A DNA stretch of 64,000 bases from Neobacillus novalis NBRC 102450 (GCF_001591805.1 NZ_BCVP01000026.1:1-64000); one strand, 5' to 3'. Numbered from the stretch's first letter, positions 15,355 to 24,292 are shown. The notes: a model not told the origin generated them from the sequence alone. Translations and numbers: made by a program.

Positions 15355-15490
15355 TTAAAAACTTATTCTTAAAATTGTCGGAGCATGCATTCCCAAATGC
15401 GCCCAGTCTTCTCTTGCGGGTCCATAAATCCCTGGGACTCTTACTCCGGCCTGACGCATGAGAATTGTCATTTGCCCGAGATGATCTAAT
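15355..15490 (-). pseudogene. DinB-family C-terminal remnant
   Basis: Minus-strand peptide LDHLGQMTILMRQAGVRVPG then IYGPAREDWAHLGM, the conserved end of DinB/YfiT-like metal-dependent proteins (the metal-binding His is in H-x-x-x-H-L-G-Q). Upstream, the DNA jumps directly into a leader with AAAAAGTGGAGGAATTAGAT that matches the leader of the DinB gene at 54.7 kb. The start codon and N-terminal two thirds have been deleted internally. Confidence 0.7.
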
Positions 15491-15746
15491 TCCTCCACTT
15501 TTTAAAATTGATTGAATTCCCAATTCAGCTTTAATTCTCATCCAGATCGATGAAAGATACTTCCAGGCTCCTCTTCCAAGCGTTTCCTTTTACTTGATTA
15601 TAAATGTATGACAGATCTTTCATTCGTTATAAGATTTCTTTTATGTATGTAAAATTCTTAATTAGTTCGCTTTCATTGATTGATATCCTTTTTGTTAAAT
15701 CTTCTGTTAAAAATTGAATTCTTCAAAAAAAAGAAACTCCAAAACC

Positions 15747-15983
15747 TTATCTTACCTGGCATAACTGGGTCTTATATTTATTTAGAAGCCTTTCACTTGC
15801 AAGGTTAAGATTATTTACACATTCTTTTTTTATTTCTACATCGCAAATGAAATCATTCATTAATTCATCTTTGATTTCGGCGTGAATTTCCATAACTTGA
15901 TTCGATGACAAAGTTATTAAACTTTTCCTTTTTGCAAAGCTCATCATTTCTCTTTCAAAATATTCAATTGAACCAAATACCAC
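15747..15983 (-). CDS. 78-aa orphan downstream of a c-di-GMP riboswitch
   Basis: GTG start at 15983, 6 nt after AAGGA; a TTG two codons upstream abuts that ribosome site and is unlikely. The product is soluble and helical: SIEYFEREMMSFAKRKSLIT, then SSNQVMEIHAEIKDELMNDF, and a C-terminal LASERLLNKYKTQ. The first helix pair and the LL-KY ending weakly recall Spo0E-type aspartyl-phosphate phosphatases (I-x-x-x-R-x-x-M...S-x-x-V-x-x-x-S), but the SxELD core is not seen, so this is only a hint. It is the sole gene behind the riboswitch and terminator at 16.03-16.19 kb. Function unknown. Confidence 0.55.
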   Translation of the reverse strand: MVFGSIEYFEREMMSFAKRKSLITLSSNQVMEIHAEIKDELMNDFICDVEIKKECVNNLNLASERLLNKYKTQLCQVR

Positions 15984-16027
15984 TTTCAATCCTTACACCC
16001 ACTCTTCTCTAAGTTTTTATTTTAATA

Positions 16028-16050
16028 AATAAAAAAGCCTCCAAAAAGAG
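16028..16050 (-). terminator. Riboswitch expression-platform terminator
   Basis: On the minus strand CCTC, TTTTTG loop, GAGG, then CTTTTTTATT lies between the c-di-GMP aptamer and the orphan gene. The stem is short, but the U-tract is good. Confidence 0.6.
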
Positions 16051-16104
16051 GTGGACTAACTAACCAATCATGTTAAATAGTTTAATTCAAACATTGGTAT
16101 CCGT

Positions 16105-16190
16105 TCTTTTTGGCAACCCGACTATCATAGTCATAAGACCTTAGACTCGTGGCTTTGCGTCCTTTTCTTTCAAAAAGTTTGCCTTTTTCA
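16105..16190 (-). promoter_or_regulatory. Cyclic di-GMP-I (GEMM) riboswitch
   Basis: The minus strand shows the GEMM-I aptamer blocks in order: AAAAAGGCAAAC (P1 5' side), a small stem capped by GAAA, GGACGCAAAGCCACGAGTCT with AAGG (ligand-binding core), a short P3, then CTATGATAGTCGGGTTGCC with AAAAA closing P1. The GAAA tetraloop, CGCAAAGCC and GGGTTGCC are the diagnostic conserved elements. It is followed by a terminator and then the 78-aa orphan, so it should turn that gene on or off with c-di-GMP. Confidence 0.92.
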
Positions 16191-16291
16191 TTTTTTATAC
16201 CTTAATAGTAAAATCTAACCAGGAATATTTCAATATATTTCGCCAAATTTCCACAAATTAATCAGGACCTAAGTCATGTGAAATTCAAGTA

Positions 16292-16462
16292 AATATTCTC
16301 ACACTGCTTTTACTAATTGGTTTCGGGAATTTTGAGGTTGATGAACGCGCAGCGCGTAAAGGACGTAGCCCACAAACCGCAGAAGAAATTAAAATCCAAG
16401 GTGGAAAAGTACCTGCATTTAAGTCTGGAAAGCAATTAAAGGATGTTGTGGCTGGTAAATAA
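16292..16462 (+). pseudogene. HU-type DNA-binding protein remnant
   Basis: The plus-strand frame gives [20 protein letters not shown], then [20 protein letters not shown] and LKDVVAGK, the C-terminal half (beta arm and last helix) of HU/HBsu. The N-terminal dimerisation helices are replaced by non-matching sequence (ILTLLLL), and no start or ribosome site is seen. A broken paralogue rather than the housekeeping gene. Confidence 0.8.
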
Positions 16463-16585
16463 GTTACTGTTCCTACGTACAAAAAAGTAATATCCTTACA
16501 GGAATGCTGCCGTTAGCCTAATTTCCTTCTTAATACGAACAATATATGGTACCACAAGGGAATGTAAATCATTTTGAAAATAAGA

Positions 16586-16831
16586 TCATGCACCTCGATA
16601 TGCTTTTCTGGCTAAGTTGAGTAAAGTCGAAGTTTCTTTGGTCAACCGAGGTAAAGCCCATTTTGTAGCCACATCTTTTGGAGAAATTTCACCGATAGAC
16701 ACTGTCTGCCACATTCGAGCCAGGGTTAAAATTACATTATGCTCATCACCTTTGATATCCTCAAGCAACACAGGCAAAGACTCCTTAATCGCTCTTCGAA
16801 TATCTGTCATCGGAACGGATATCCTCCTCAA
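16586..16831 (-). pseudogene. AadA-type aminoglycoside adenylyltransferase, C-terminal remnant
   Basis: 81 codons covering the C-terminal helical domain: VPMTDIRRAIKESLPVLLED, GDEHNVILTLARMWQTVSIG, EISPKDVATKWALPRL and LLNLARKAYRG. This matches spectinomycin/streptomycin adenylyltransferases (ANT(9)/ANT(3'') type). The nucleotidyltransferase domain with GSxxxG and DxD motifs is missing, so no resistance is expected. Confidence 0.8.
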
Positions 16832-17039
16832 GCATTTAAACGGGATATCTCCTATATATGATTTATATTTTTTCTAGTGCATGTTTCTTAATAAGTTTTT
16901 CTATACGAAAGGATGATTGAATTGATTGTTTTCGAAATTTTATAAGTCTGTCAGAAGAAAGGAAACATTTTAATTTAAAGGTCTCCAGATGAAGTAGAAT
17001 TCAATTAGCGGGCAGCAAAGTTCAATATTCCCGAATCAA

Positions 17040-17512
17040 CGTCAAGCTGTTATAAATAAAATTGGGATAACTTGCTTTTTCAACTTTGTGAAGAAATGTA
17101 CTGGAATGAAAGCCGTCATGTTGAGCTAAAACGAGTTAACTGATACTCCTAAATGCATGGAATGGTAGTAGCCCGAACGTGTATAAAGCTAAGTGAAGTT
17201 GGCTGAAATGAACCTGTTCTTAAACGGAATATGGTTCATGATAGGCCGGGATGCTACAAAATATCTAAGGTGAGAATGTCCAGATGGACTGACGAACTTG
17301 CGAAAGTACGGGTCTAGAAATTGACACGCTCGAAAGACGCATGCTGTAAACGCAGTAGCAAACACCGAAAAGTACGAGTAGTATATAGGAACCTCGGGAT
17401 ATATAACAAATGAGGATATAGAGTTGACAGGCTCAAAGTAAGCACCTACGGATATATGTGAAGCTAGGTTAATCGGAACGATAAATTCAACAGATGTTCA
17501 AACAAATATTTA
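17040..17512 (+). ncRNA. Degenerate group II intron RNA (domains I-III region)
   Basis: Long structured, non-coding, purine-rich stretch with group II intron signatures: GGGATGCTAC, CTAAGGTGAGAATGTCC, GCGAAAGTACGG, a GACACGCTCGAAAGACGC stem and GTAAGCACCTACGG. It is followed by a fragment of the intron-encoded reverse transcriptase. The exact 5' boundary was not fixed, and no domain V or VI hairpin is found downstream, so it is a dead remnant. Confidence 0.7.
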
Positions 17513-17709
17513 GTGCCAATTTGTGAGGCCAAATTTTATCACCATTCATACGATTTAGATCAAATAGGTCAACTCATCATGTAATGGCTAGATGTCAGTT
17601 CTTAGTCAATAATGGTAAATTACATCATGTAGTAGACATTGATATACAAGGTTTCTTTGACAATGTAAGTTACCCAAAATTAATCAAAAAATATTTTCGA
17701 AAAACTTAG
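17513..17709 (+). pseudogene. Group II intron reverse transcriptase/maturase fragment
   Basis: VPICEAKFYHHSY, a one-base frameshift near 17559, then FRSNRSTHHVMARCQFLVNN and VVDIDIQGFFDNVSYPKLIK. These are RT blocks 2-3 of LtrA-like proteins; the first catalytic Asp motif DIDIQGFFD is visible. The N-terminus and everything after this point, including the YADD block, are missing. Confidence 0.85.
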
Positions 17710-17739
17710 ATCTTTAAAAAAATAGGGGTCAGGTGAAGT

Positions 17740-18540
17740 TGACTTTGCGCCAATTAACGTCTAAACGCAATTCCATTTTCTAAATCTACGACAATAATAC
17801 CTCCTGGACCTTTGTAAGAAGAATCTGTTATATGTGCATACCTTGATTTTCCTACACGAAAATCCAATCAGACATCATTTAGATAAGTTGTTGGTAGAAC
17901 ATCATCTTCTATAAAGGTATATACTTTTCTTGTATTGGTTTTTTAAATCAACAGCGACTAATCCCCCCCAATTAATAGGTTCTAAAAAATTTGGTGCAGC
18001 TGTATCTAAAACCCAGAGCGTTCCCCTTCCATCAGCAACTACCCTTTGGACGCTGATGAAAGACTTTGTAATATTATCATGGTTAACCAAATTCGGATCT
18101 AAACTCGGATATGGTTACAATTTATCCTCAATAATTTCCGCCACCGTAAAATTAACCTCTTCTCCCCATTTCGGAAAACAAATGAAAATACGCTCGGTTT
18201 ATGAAACACTAACGTATGTGGGCATAGCCCCATAAAATTCAAAAATGAGTTCTAACTTACCGAAAAATTTTTCAATAGGGGGTACCACCAACATTTTGAC
18301 ATCTTCGGGTGTATCCTTCTCTAGGCGGTCAATACGAAATTTTCCCTTCTCTATGCTTTATACTCTATGATTTCGTAATTCAGTTAATGCTGCCATTTCA
18401 TAATAATGACGATTAATACTTCCATCATCGTCGTATACATGTTTCTGCCACCGATTAGAGACAAAACCAAGAGGAGCTCCTTCTGGAACCTTCCGTTTAC
18501 CGGAATCATTCATATTTTTAATAATACTTGGCTGATTGGG
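17740..18540 (-). pseudogene. Royal-jelly/yellow-family (SMP-30-like) protein, decayed
   Basis: Minus-strand segments in shifting frames give SGKRKVPEGAPLGFVSNRWQ, YYEMAALTELRNHRV, PPIEKFFGKLELIFEFYGAM, FICFPKWGEEVNFTVAEI and FISVQRVVADGRGTLWVLDT. The last is the family's signature beta-propeller strand (LW-LDTA-PNF). In-frame stops and at least one frameshift separate them. The longest intact piece is 17902-18090. Bacterial members are secreted or periplasmic propellers of unclear function. Confidence 0.75.
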
Positions 18541-18567
18541 TAGATTGAAATTCTAGTGATTGATATT

Positions 18568-18792
18568 TTATTTAAGCATCTTCCCAAGCGGGAAAAAGAG
18601 GGAACTAATCATTTGTGTTGGACCCGGAATTTCTGGAAAGTAAAGAAGTAAGATAGCAAGTAGCAAGCTTATTGCTGTTAAGGTCACAAGTAATCTTTTT
18701 TCTTTTTTTTGATTAGGATATAACTTCCGCCATTCAAGTAAAAGGATTAGAAAAACTAATATGGATATTCCTATAAGCTCAAATATCTTCAT
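18568..18792 (-). CDS. Small two-TM protein at the end of the germination operon
   Basis: 74 aa with two hydrophobic helices: LIGISILVFLILLLEW (residues 5-21) and LLVTLTAISLLLAILLLYF (34-53). They are joined by a basic loop RKLYPNQKKEKR. The gene begins 20 bp after the GerC-type gene, in the same direction. Several Bacillus germinant receptor operons carry such a small D-subunit that modulates receptor activity; that role is inferred from position and topology only. Confidence 0.7.
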   Translation of the reverse strand: MKIFELIGISILVFLILLLEWRKLYPNQKKEKRLLVTLTAISLLLAILLLYFPEIPGPTQMISSLFFPLGKMLK

Positions 18793-18812
18793 TTATTTGC
18801 TCCTTTTTCATT

Positions 18813-19985
18813 TCACTCCAAAGTAGTGGTCGACAACCCAGGCTCGAGTACATGTACCTTAACTTTCGTTTCTACATAGATATCTGGAAGAACAACTTCC
18901 CAGTGATCTTTTACCTTTTCCCATTCTTTTGGGTATTTACGATGAAAAGCAGTAGCAAAGCCAAAGGGATCCACCTTCATTCCATCTTTCACCTGATTAA
19001 GGGCTTTCTCTATGGAATTAGAAACGTCTTTTTCTATATAATTTTCTACTCTTTTTGTATTTTTCTTAGTCATAATATTTATTTTGCTTCCATTTTGAAC
19101 AATCATCCCTTCCTTTGATATATATATAGTGATACTCCATTTTCCTTTTTCAATTTTTGGAATCAGCTTTGTCTTTGTTCTTTTCAGATATAGTGAAATG
19201 GTTTGCCCTTTTTTGGGATACCCTGTTATTTCAGGTAATTCATTTTGATTTCTCACCCATAATAATCCTTTTGATTCAACTTCATTAATTCTCCCAATCA
19301 TTTTACCTCTCATAAAAATAGCTGTGCCACCAATGATGGGAGAGACATTCATTTTCCTATCATCATTATTTTGATGCTTGATTTTAATAAGCGGTAATAT
19401 TGCACCTCCTCCTTCACTTGTAACCATCAGTTCAAAATCTTTCAATGTAATATTTGCACCAACATGCATTTCCGACATCTTTCGAAGCACATCTCCTACA
19501 TATTTTTCTAATGAAGGTGATAGCTGTAAAATGTCAGATGCCTTTCCATCACTGACATATAATCGAGAGTCCTCGCGAGGCTCTGGGTGACGGTCTATGA
19601 AGTCAATTTGTCTTTCAAGGTTCCCTATTTCAGAGAGGGATTGGCCAAAGATATATGTTTTACAATGTCCCCAAAAAAGTCTGCGTGAATATTCCCGTTG
19701 AAGATTGGATGCAGCATCAGCCATGTTTGTTCCAACAGCTGATTTGATCTCTACTTGGGCCTTACCAGAACCACTTTGTTGCCCACCACTTTGTGATTGA
19801 GGAAGGAAGACTTGAACAGTTAATTTAATTTTATTATTTTTTTCTTTATCGATGGCTGCTCCTACTATGATGGCTAATTGATTTAGTTCCTTATTATCCC
19901 AGCAACCAGTTAGCAAAAGACACTGTGAAAGAACAAGTAAGAAGGCAAGAAGAGCTTTCATTATTCGAAACAAAGTTTCATTCAT
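18813..19985 (-). CDS. Ger(x)C family germinant receptor lipoprotein (C subunit)
   Basis: 390 aa. The lipoprotein signal (LLAFLLVLSQCLLLTGCWDN) has lipobox LTGC and the nearly invariant WDNKEL that begins mature GerAC-type proteins. The body has the family pattern AIIVGAAIDKEKNNKIKLTV, then QREYSRRLFWGHCKTYIFGQ and a C-terminal Ger_C region with KALNQVKDGMKVDPFGFA and YPKEWE. It is anchored on the outer face of the spore inner membrane with the A and B subunits. A Gln/Gly/Ser patch (SQSGGQQSGSGKAQ) near residue 65 is typical of the N-terminal loop. Start ATG at 19985. Confidence 0.93.
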   Translation of the reverse strand: MNETLFRIMKALLAFLLVLSQCLLLTGCWDNKELNQLAIIVGAAIDKEKNNKIKLTVQVFLPQSQSGGQQSGSGKAQVEIKSAVGTNMADAASNLQREYSRRLFWGHCKTYIFGQSLSEIGNLERQIDFIDRHPEPREDSRLYVSDGKASDILQLSPSLEKYVGDVLRKMSEMHVGANITLKDFELMVTSEGGGAILPLIKIKHQNNDDRKMNVSPIIGGTAIFMRGKMIGRINEVESKGLLWVRNQNELPEITGYPKKGQTISLYLKRTKTKLIPKIEKGKWSITIYISKEGMIVQNGSKINIMTKKNTKRVENYIEKDVSNSIEKALNQVKDGMKVDPFGFATAFHRKYPKEWEKVKDHWEVVLPDIYVETKVKVHVLEPGLSTTTLE

Positions 19986-20024
19986 TCTTTCAAGTCCCTT
20001 CCTTTAAATTCCAGAAAATTTGAT

Positions 20025-21638
20025 CTACTTTTTTGGTTTTGGTTGCTGATTGGGAGCCTGTCTGTACTTATTAAATCTTCCGGTTAAATGTGGTCGTGTA
20101 TTTAACATCCACCAAGGAGAACGTATAAAAGCATCCTTCATTTCTCTTCCTATTGTTGGGGCTATTGGTGAAAGATATGGAACACCGAAAGAGCGTAATT
20201 TACATAAATGGATGGCTATCCCAATAAAACCAAGCACTAATCCATGTAGCCCCATCGTTCCAGCAAGCATCATGATGGGAAAGCGAATCAATCTTAAAGC
20301 AATTCCTTCTGAGTAGCGAGGAACCATAAAAGAAGCAATGCCTGTAATCGCCACAACAATTACCATGAGAGGAGAAACAAGCCCTGCTTGAACAGCAGCT
20401 TGCCCGATAACTAATGCCCCTACAATGCTTACTGCAGCTCCGACTTGTTTAGGTAGACGGAGCCCTGCTTCACGAAGCGCTTCGAAAACAATCTCCATTA
20501 TTAATGCCTCTATCAAGGCAGTAAATGGGACACTTTCCCGTAACGATGCCATACTTAATAGCAAGATTGTAGGTACCATCTCCTGATGGAAGCTGGAAAC
20601 TGCGACATAAAGCGAAGGTAAGAATACAGAAATTAACATAAAGAAAAGACGCATTATTCTTATAACAGAACTAATCAAATACCGCTGGTAATAGTCATCA
20701 GGTGCCTGAAAAAAAGAAAAAAAGCTTACAGGAGCAATTAGAACGAAAGGAGTACCATCTACTAATATGACGACACGTCCTTCCATTAGGTTAGCTGAGG
20801 CGACATCTGGTCGTTCCGTATCAAGTAACTGCGGAAACGGTGAAAAAACATTATCCTCTATCAATTCCTCGATATATCCGCTTTCCAAAACACTGTCGAT
20901 TTCGACTTTCTGTAGTCGGTTTTGAACCTCATCTATTAATGACTGATTAGCAATTCCCTCTATATAAGCAATGATTACACTTGTATTAGAATAACTCCCG
21001 ATATTCATTTTTTTCATTTTAAGGTTGGGACTTCTGATTTTTCGCCGAAGCATGGAAATATTGACTCCCAAAGTTTCCACAAATCCTTCTCTTGGTCCCC
21101 GGATTACGCTTTCGGATTCAGGTTCTTTAATGGACCTTTTTTCCCATTTGGCTAGTCCTAAAGCCGCTCCTTGTTCCTCATGTTCCATTAAAAGGATGGG
21201 GTTTCCATTAGAAATATTCATTATACAATCATCATATGTCTTGACAACTCGTATATTTGATAATTGTATCTTTTCACATGTACCTTGAAGGGTAATCGAT
21301 TTATCAATTGTTTTAGACATTAAAGGAGCAAGGACGCTAGAATCTATTTGTTCTGTATCAGATAAGCCATCAATATATACAAGGAGGGCTTTTGTTTTTC
21401 CAGCAATTAAAAAAGGATGATAGATTACATCGATGCAACCCATATAAATGGATTTTAGAATTTGAAGATTTTTATCCAACTCTGATGACAGAGGAAGATT
21501 TCGGTTACTCCTCCCTTCATAAGGATGTTGTTTTTGAGGACGTTTTTTTAAAATTCGAAACAAGTTGAACAAGTCCTTTCTGTTAGCGAATTTCCTATTT
21601 ACTAAAACATCATTTTTATTAGACTGATTGATTTTCAA
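20025..21638 (-). CDS. GerA family germinant receptor A subunit
   Basis: 537 aa integral membrane protein of the spore inner membrane (Pfam GerA). The soluble N-terminal domain (about 50-300) contains DVIYHPFLIAGKTKALLVYI and EGFVETLGVNISMLRRKIRS. The TM half has RVVILVDGTPFVLIAPVSFF, the helix after LRESVPFTALIEALIMEIVF and LRLPKQVGAAVSIVGALVIG. The initiator appears to be TTG at 21638 with no clear ribosome site, and no better in-frame start exists until ATG at residue 67, so the 5' end is uncertain. It sits between B and C genes. The germinant cannot be read from the sequence. Confidence 0.92.
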   Translation of the reverse strand: MKINQSNKNDVLVNRKFANRKDLFNLFRILKKRPQKQHPYEGRSNRNLPLSSELDKNLQILKSIYMGCIDVIYHPFLIAGKTKALLVYIDGLSDTEQIDSSVLAPLMSKTIDKSITLQGTCEKIQLSNIRVVKTYDDCIMNISNGNPILLMEHEEQGAALGLAKWEKRSIKEPESESVIRGPREGFVETLGVNISMLRRKIRSPNLKMKKMNIGSYSNTSVIIAYIEGIANQSLIDEVQNRLQKVEIDSVLESGYIEELIEDNVFSPFPQLLDTERPDVASANLMEGRVVILVDGTPFVLIAPVSFFSFFQAPDDYYQRYLISSVIRIMRLFFMLISVFLPSLYVAVSSFHQEMVPTILLLSMASLRESVPFTALIEALIMEIVFEALREAGLRLPKQVGAAVSIVGALVIGQAAVQAGLVSPLMVIVVAITGIASFMVPRYSEGIALRLIRFPIMMLAGTMGLHGLVLGFIGIAIHLCKLRSFGVPYLSPIAPTIGREMKDAFIRSPWWMLNTRPHLTGRFNKYRQAPNQQPKPKK

Positions 21639-21698
21639 TCAAAAAGATCAAACGGAAAAGGAAGGGCCTGAGATAAAATGTTTGAAAAACAACCTTTT

Positions 21699-22817
21699 CT
21701 AATAATTTGATATACGTGGTGGCTCTTTCTTCATAGTATTTCTTGTCCGTATCTTAGCAATAATCAATAATATTGTTGGTAGAACAGTTAACATAAATGG
21801 AACATAAAACGGGAAGATGAACTTTGAAAATTCAAACTGTTCCTGTAAATTAGCGAATTCCCAAATAGCAAATAGAGATATTAATAAACCGAATGGTAAA
21901 ACGATTGGCTTGAAGTCTGAAAGGTTCAACCATTGTGCGGTACCCAAAACTAACGCATAATAGAAGACTGTAATTTTGATATACGCACCTAAAATCCAAA
22001 TAGTGATAATTCCCGCTTCTAAATGTTCAAAAAAATCAGAAAGACTGATAATACGTACAGCCTTGAAAACAGGAAAAGTGTAACTAGCAGTCATCTCTCC
22101 AAATAGGAAAGTAGTCAGTAAATTTAAACTAACAAGACTAAGCAAAACCGCAAATAATGAGATAAAACTCCATTTCAATCCTTTTTCAGGATCTTTTAAA
22201 AAGGGGAGAAACATAGATATAAGGAATACCTCACTAAACCAAGCCTGGGGGGCAGCGGAACCTTGAAGCAAAGGTAACAAACCATGTTCCAAGATCGGTA
22301 GAACATTCTTAGGATCCAAGTCTTTAAGAAGCATGATTGTAAATATGGGTATAGGGAGAATGAAAATAGGAACGAATAGTTGGGAAGCTCTCCCCAGGAT
22401 CTCTACTCCTCCAGTTATAGCGAGGGATGCCATAATAACAACGCTTCCTATAATTGCAATCATTGGAGTTTTTGGCAAAAGGGAAATTCCAATGAAAAAA
22501 GAATACTCCTTTAAAATGAACCCACACATATACAAGAAAAAGAACAGGTAGAATAATCCAAGTATTTTACTTAGAAAGGGCCCAATAATATGTTTACTAT
22601 ATTGAATAAGTGATTCATTTGGATACATCTTATGTAATTTATAAAGGACATAAGCAGTAAAAAATCCATTTAAGGAACCTAAAATGGGTGCTGCCCAACT
22701 ATCGCGTCCCACATATTGGCCTGTAATTTCTGGAACCATTAGAACAGCTGTGGCGTAAATCGTTGGATATATCATCAGTGCCATTTGATAGGCTGTAATC
22801 TTCCCTTTATCGTGCAT
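21699..22817 (-). CDS. GerAB/spore germination permease (B subunit)
   Basis: 372 aa from the ATG at 22817 (MHDKGKITAYQMALMIYPTI), with GAGGTAAG upstream; the longer frame extends 60 codons with no ribosome site. Ten TM APC-type fold: KITAYQMALMIYPTIYATAV, IGPFLSKILGLFYLFFFLYM, ITGGVEILGRASQLFVPIFI and the C-terminal FSKFIFPFYVPFMLTVLPTI. B subunits bind the germinant amino acid or nucleoside. It is the first gene of the operon, giving the order B-A-C plus small membrane gene rather than the classical A-B-C. The 180-bp upstream region should hold a sigma-G promoter but is truncated by an IstB relic. Confidence 0.92.
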   Translation of the reverse strand: MHDKGKITAYQMALMIYPTIYATAVLMVPEITGQYVGRDSWAAPILGSLNGFFTAYVLYKLHKMYPNESLIQYSKHIIGPFLSKILGLFYLFFFLYMCGFILKEYSFFIGISLLPKTPMIAIIGSVVIMASLAITGGVEILGRASQLFVPIFILPIPIFTIMLLKDLDPKNVLPILEHGLLPLLQGSAAPQAWFSEVFLISMFLPFLKDPEKGLKWSFISLFAVLLSLVSLNLLTTFLFGEMTASYTFPVFKAVRIISLSDFFEHLEAGIITIWILGAYIKITVFYYALVLGTAQWLNLSDFKPIVLPFGLLISLFAIWEFANLQEQFEFSKFIFPFYVPFMLTVLPTILLIIAKIRTRNTMKKEPPRISNY

Positions 22818-23003
22818 AATTCTTACCTCTTTATTTATTTTTATATAGTATCTCTTTAAAAAAATAAAAAATGCAGGCTGTAAAAAACTAATTAGATGAA
22901 AATAACAAGGCGCTGCAATTGCTGTAAAAAATGAACTGACAATGGGAAAAATCAAGATCTCACGCTTTGTACCATTAAACAATTTGACAGGAGGCACGCG
23001 GAG

Positions 23004-23451
23004 GTGACAACTGAACTACTTTTAGGTCACTTAACTAAACAACTACGGATTCCGACTATTGCTGTACAATATCGTTCTCTCGCAAGAGATGCTGAGGATC
23101 GTAACTTAAGATATGAGGAATTCCTATTGGCATTACTAGAAGCAGAGTCTAGAGAAGAAAATCAAAGACAAAGAAGGCTTAAACAAGCTGCTTTTTTTGT
23201 CCAGAAAACACTCGTTCACGAAAATTGGATCAGAGCTCCTGTTCCAATTCTTTGCCGGTCGTTATGAACGAGCTAGCGTCATGATAACTTCGAATCTTGA
23301 ATTTACAGAATGGACCTCTATATTCGGAGATGAAAAGATGACCTCAGTTCTTCTAGATCGACTAACCCATATGGCTCATATCCTCCTCCTTAATGGAGAA
23401 TCATATCGATTTAGACAAAGCATGAAACAAAGGGAAGCCAGCGACCAGTAG
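23004..23451 (+). pseudogene. istB: IS21-family IstB helper ATPase, internally deleted
   Basis: The N-terminal part (TTELLLGHLTKQLRIPTIAV and RNLRYEEFLLALLEAESREE) is followed by a frame change into the C-terminal part (GRYERASVMITSNLEFTEWT, FGDEKMTSVLLDRLTHMAHI and ESYRFRQS). The middle, including Walker A and B, is gone. The matching IstA transposase and terminal repeats were not found. It lies divergently, 187 bp upstream of the germination operon. Confidence 0.88.
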
Positions 23452-23597
23452 GCCTGGCGCACGAGGAGTTTAGGGTATTTTGCCCCTCACCATAACATTT
23501 GAAACTGCAAACCGTATCAAAGTGATGAATGGTTTTACTAAGATAAAATCGTTTTTTTATTGTGCTAATACTTTCTTTATAGTAATTCCATTATCAA

Positions 23598-23714
23598 TTA
23601 TGGGTAATGAATGATTGGTAATGAGAGCTTTACTTGAAAATCTTTTAAAAAGGCATTTGGTTCTTTTCCATAAACAAATTGATCAGTTTCAAAACGAATA
23701 TCCCATTGGTTCAT
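23598..23714 (-). pseudogene. Class I SAM methyltransferase, N-terminal remnant
   Basis: 38 codons starting MNQWDIRFETDQFVYGKEPN, with AAGG upstream of the ATG at 23714. This is the typical opening of TehB/YodH-like SAM methyltransferases (W-x-x-R-F-x-x-x-x-x-x-Y-G-x-x-P-N). It stops at IIHYP before the SAM-binding GxGxG motif. Confidence 0.6.
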
Positions 23715-23899
23715 TTTTATTACCTTAAAATTAATATTTTGTTTTATTATCATTTGCAACTTTAATACAACTAGCATGATTGGTACTAATAAAATTTATA
23801 AATATTACGAGTTTTAGAATTACTAAGTTTGAGGGCCCTCCTTCTTTTCGTTTATTATTCTAATAAAAAATCATTCCCCTCTTTTTTAAAAATTTGCAC

Positions 23900-24292
23900 C
23901 TATTTTTTTCTTTTTGCCAAATATCCTACACCAAGATATAAAACGCCCACACACAATAGGAAAATCTCTGTTTTAGTTCCAAGTGCTCCGAACGAAATCA
24001 AAAAAGTGGACACTAATCCAATGCCAAGAATGAAACAAAATCCAATATAGAATATTTGCCCCGCTTTCCTTTTAACCCTTAACGGAACCATTAAAGAGAT
24101 GAACCCAATTAGAACTAGACAGATAAAGAGGATGATTGCTGTTGCTTCTTCTGAAGAGGTGTTATGTCCACTATTTAATGCCTTTGATAACCCCAACCCT
24201 ATGAATGCGAGGATTCCAAATCCGAATGCCCCCACAATAGTCAATACCCCAATGATTGTACCTAAACTTTTGGTATACCTAAACTCTTTCAT
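23900..24292 (-). CDS. Hypothetical four-TM membrane protein, 130 aa
   Basis: Start ATG at 24292 (MKEFRYTKSLGTIIGVLTIV), preceded by AAGGGGGAT. Four hydrophobic helices at about residues 9-33, 48-68, 78-99 and 104-122, with basic loops (PLRVKRKAGQ, LAKRKK tail). No family is recognised. It stands alone, converging with relic DNA downstream. Confidence 0.7.
   Translation of the reverse strand: MKEFRYTKSLGTIIGVLTIVGAFGFGILAFIGLGLSKALNSGHNTSSEEATAIILFICLVLIGFISLMVPLRVKRKAGQIFYIGFCFILGIGLVSTFLISFGALGTKTEIFLLCVGVLYLGVGYLAKRKK

Noticed and set aside
16586..16831. Functional aminoglycoside resistance gene
   Set aside because: Only the C-terminal helical domain is present; the nucleotidyltransferase catalytic domain is missing.
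17040..17709. Active group II intron
   Set aside because: The RT is reduced to one block with a frameshift, and no domain V/VI is found downstream.
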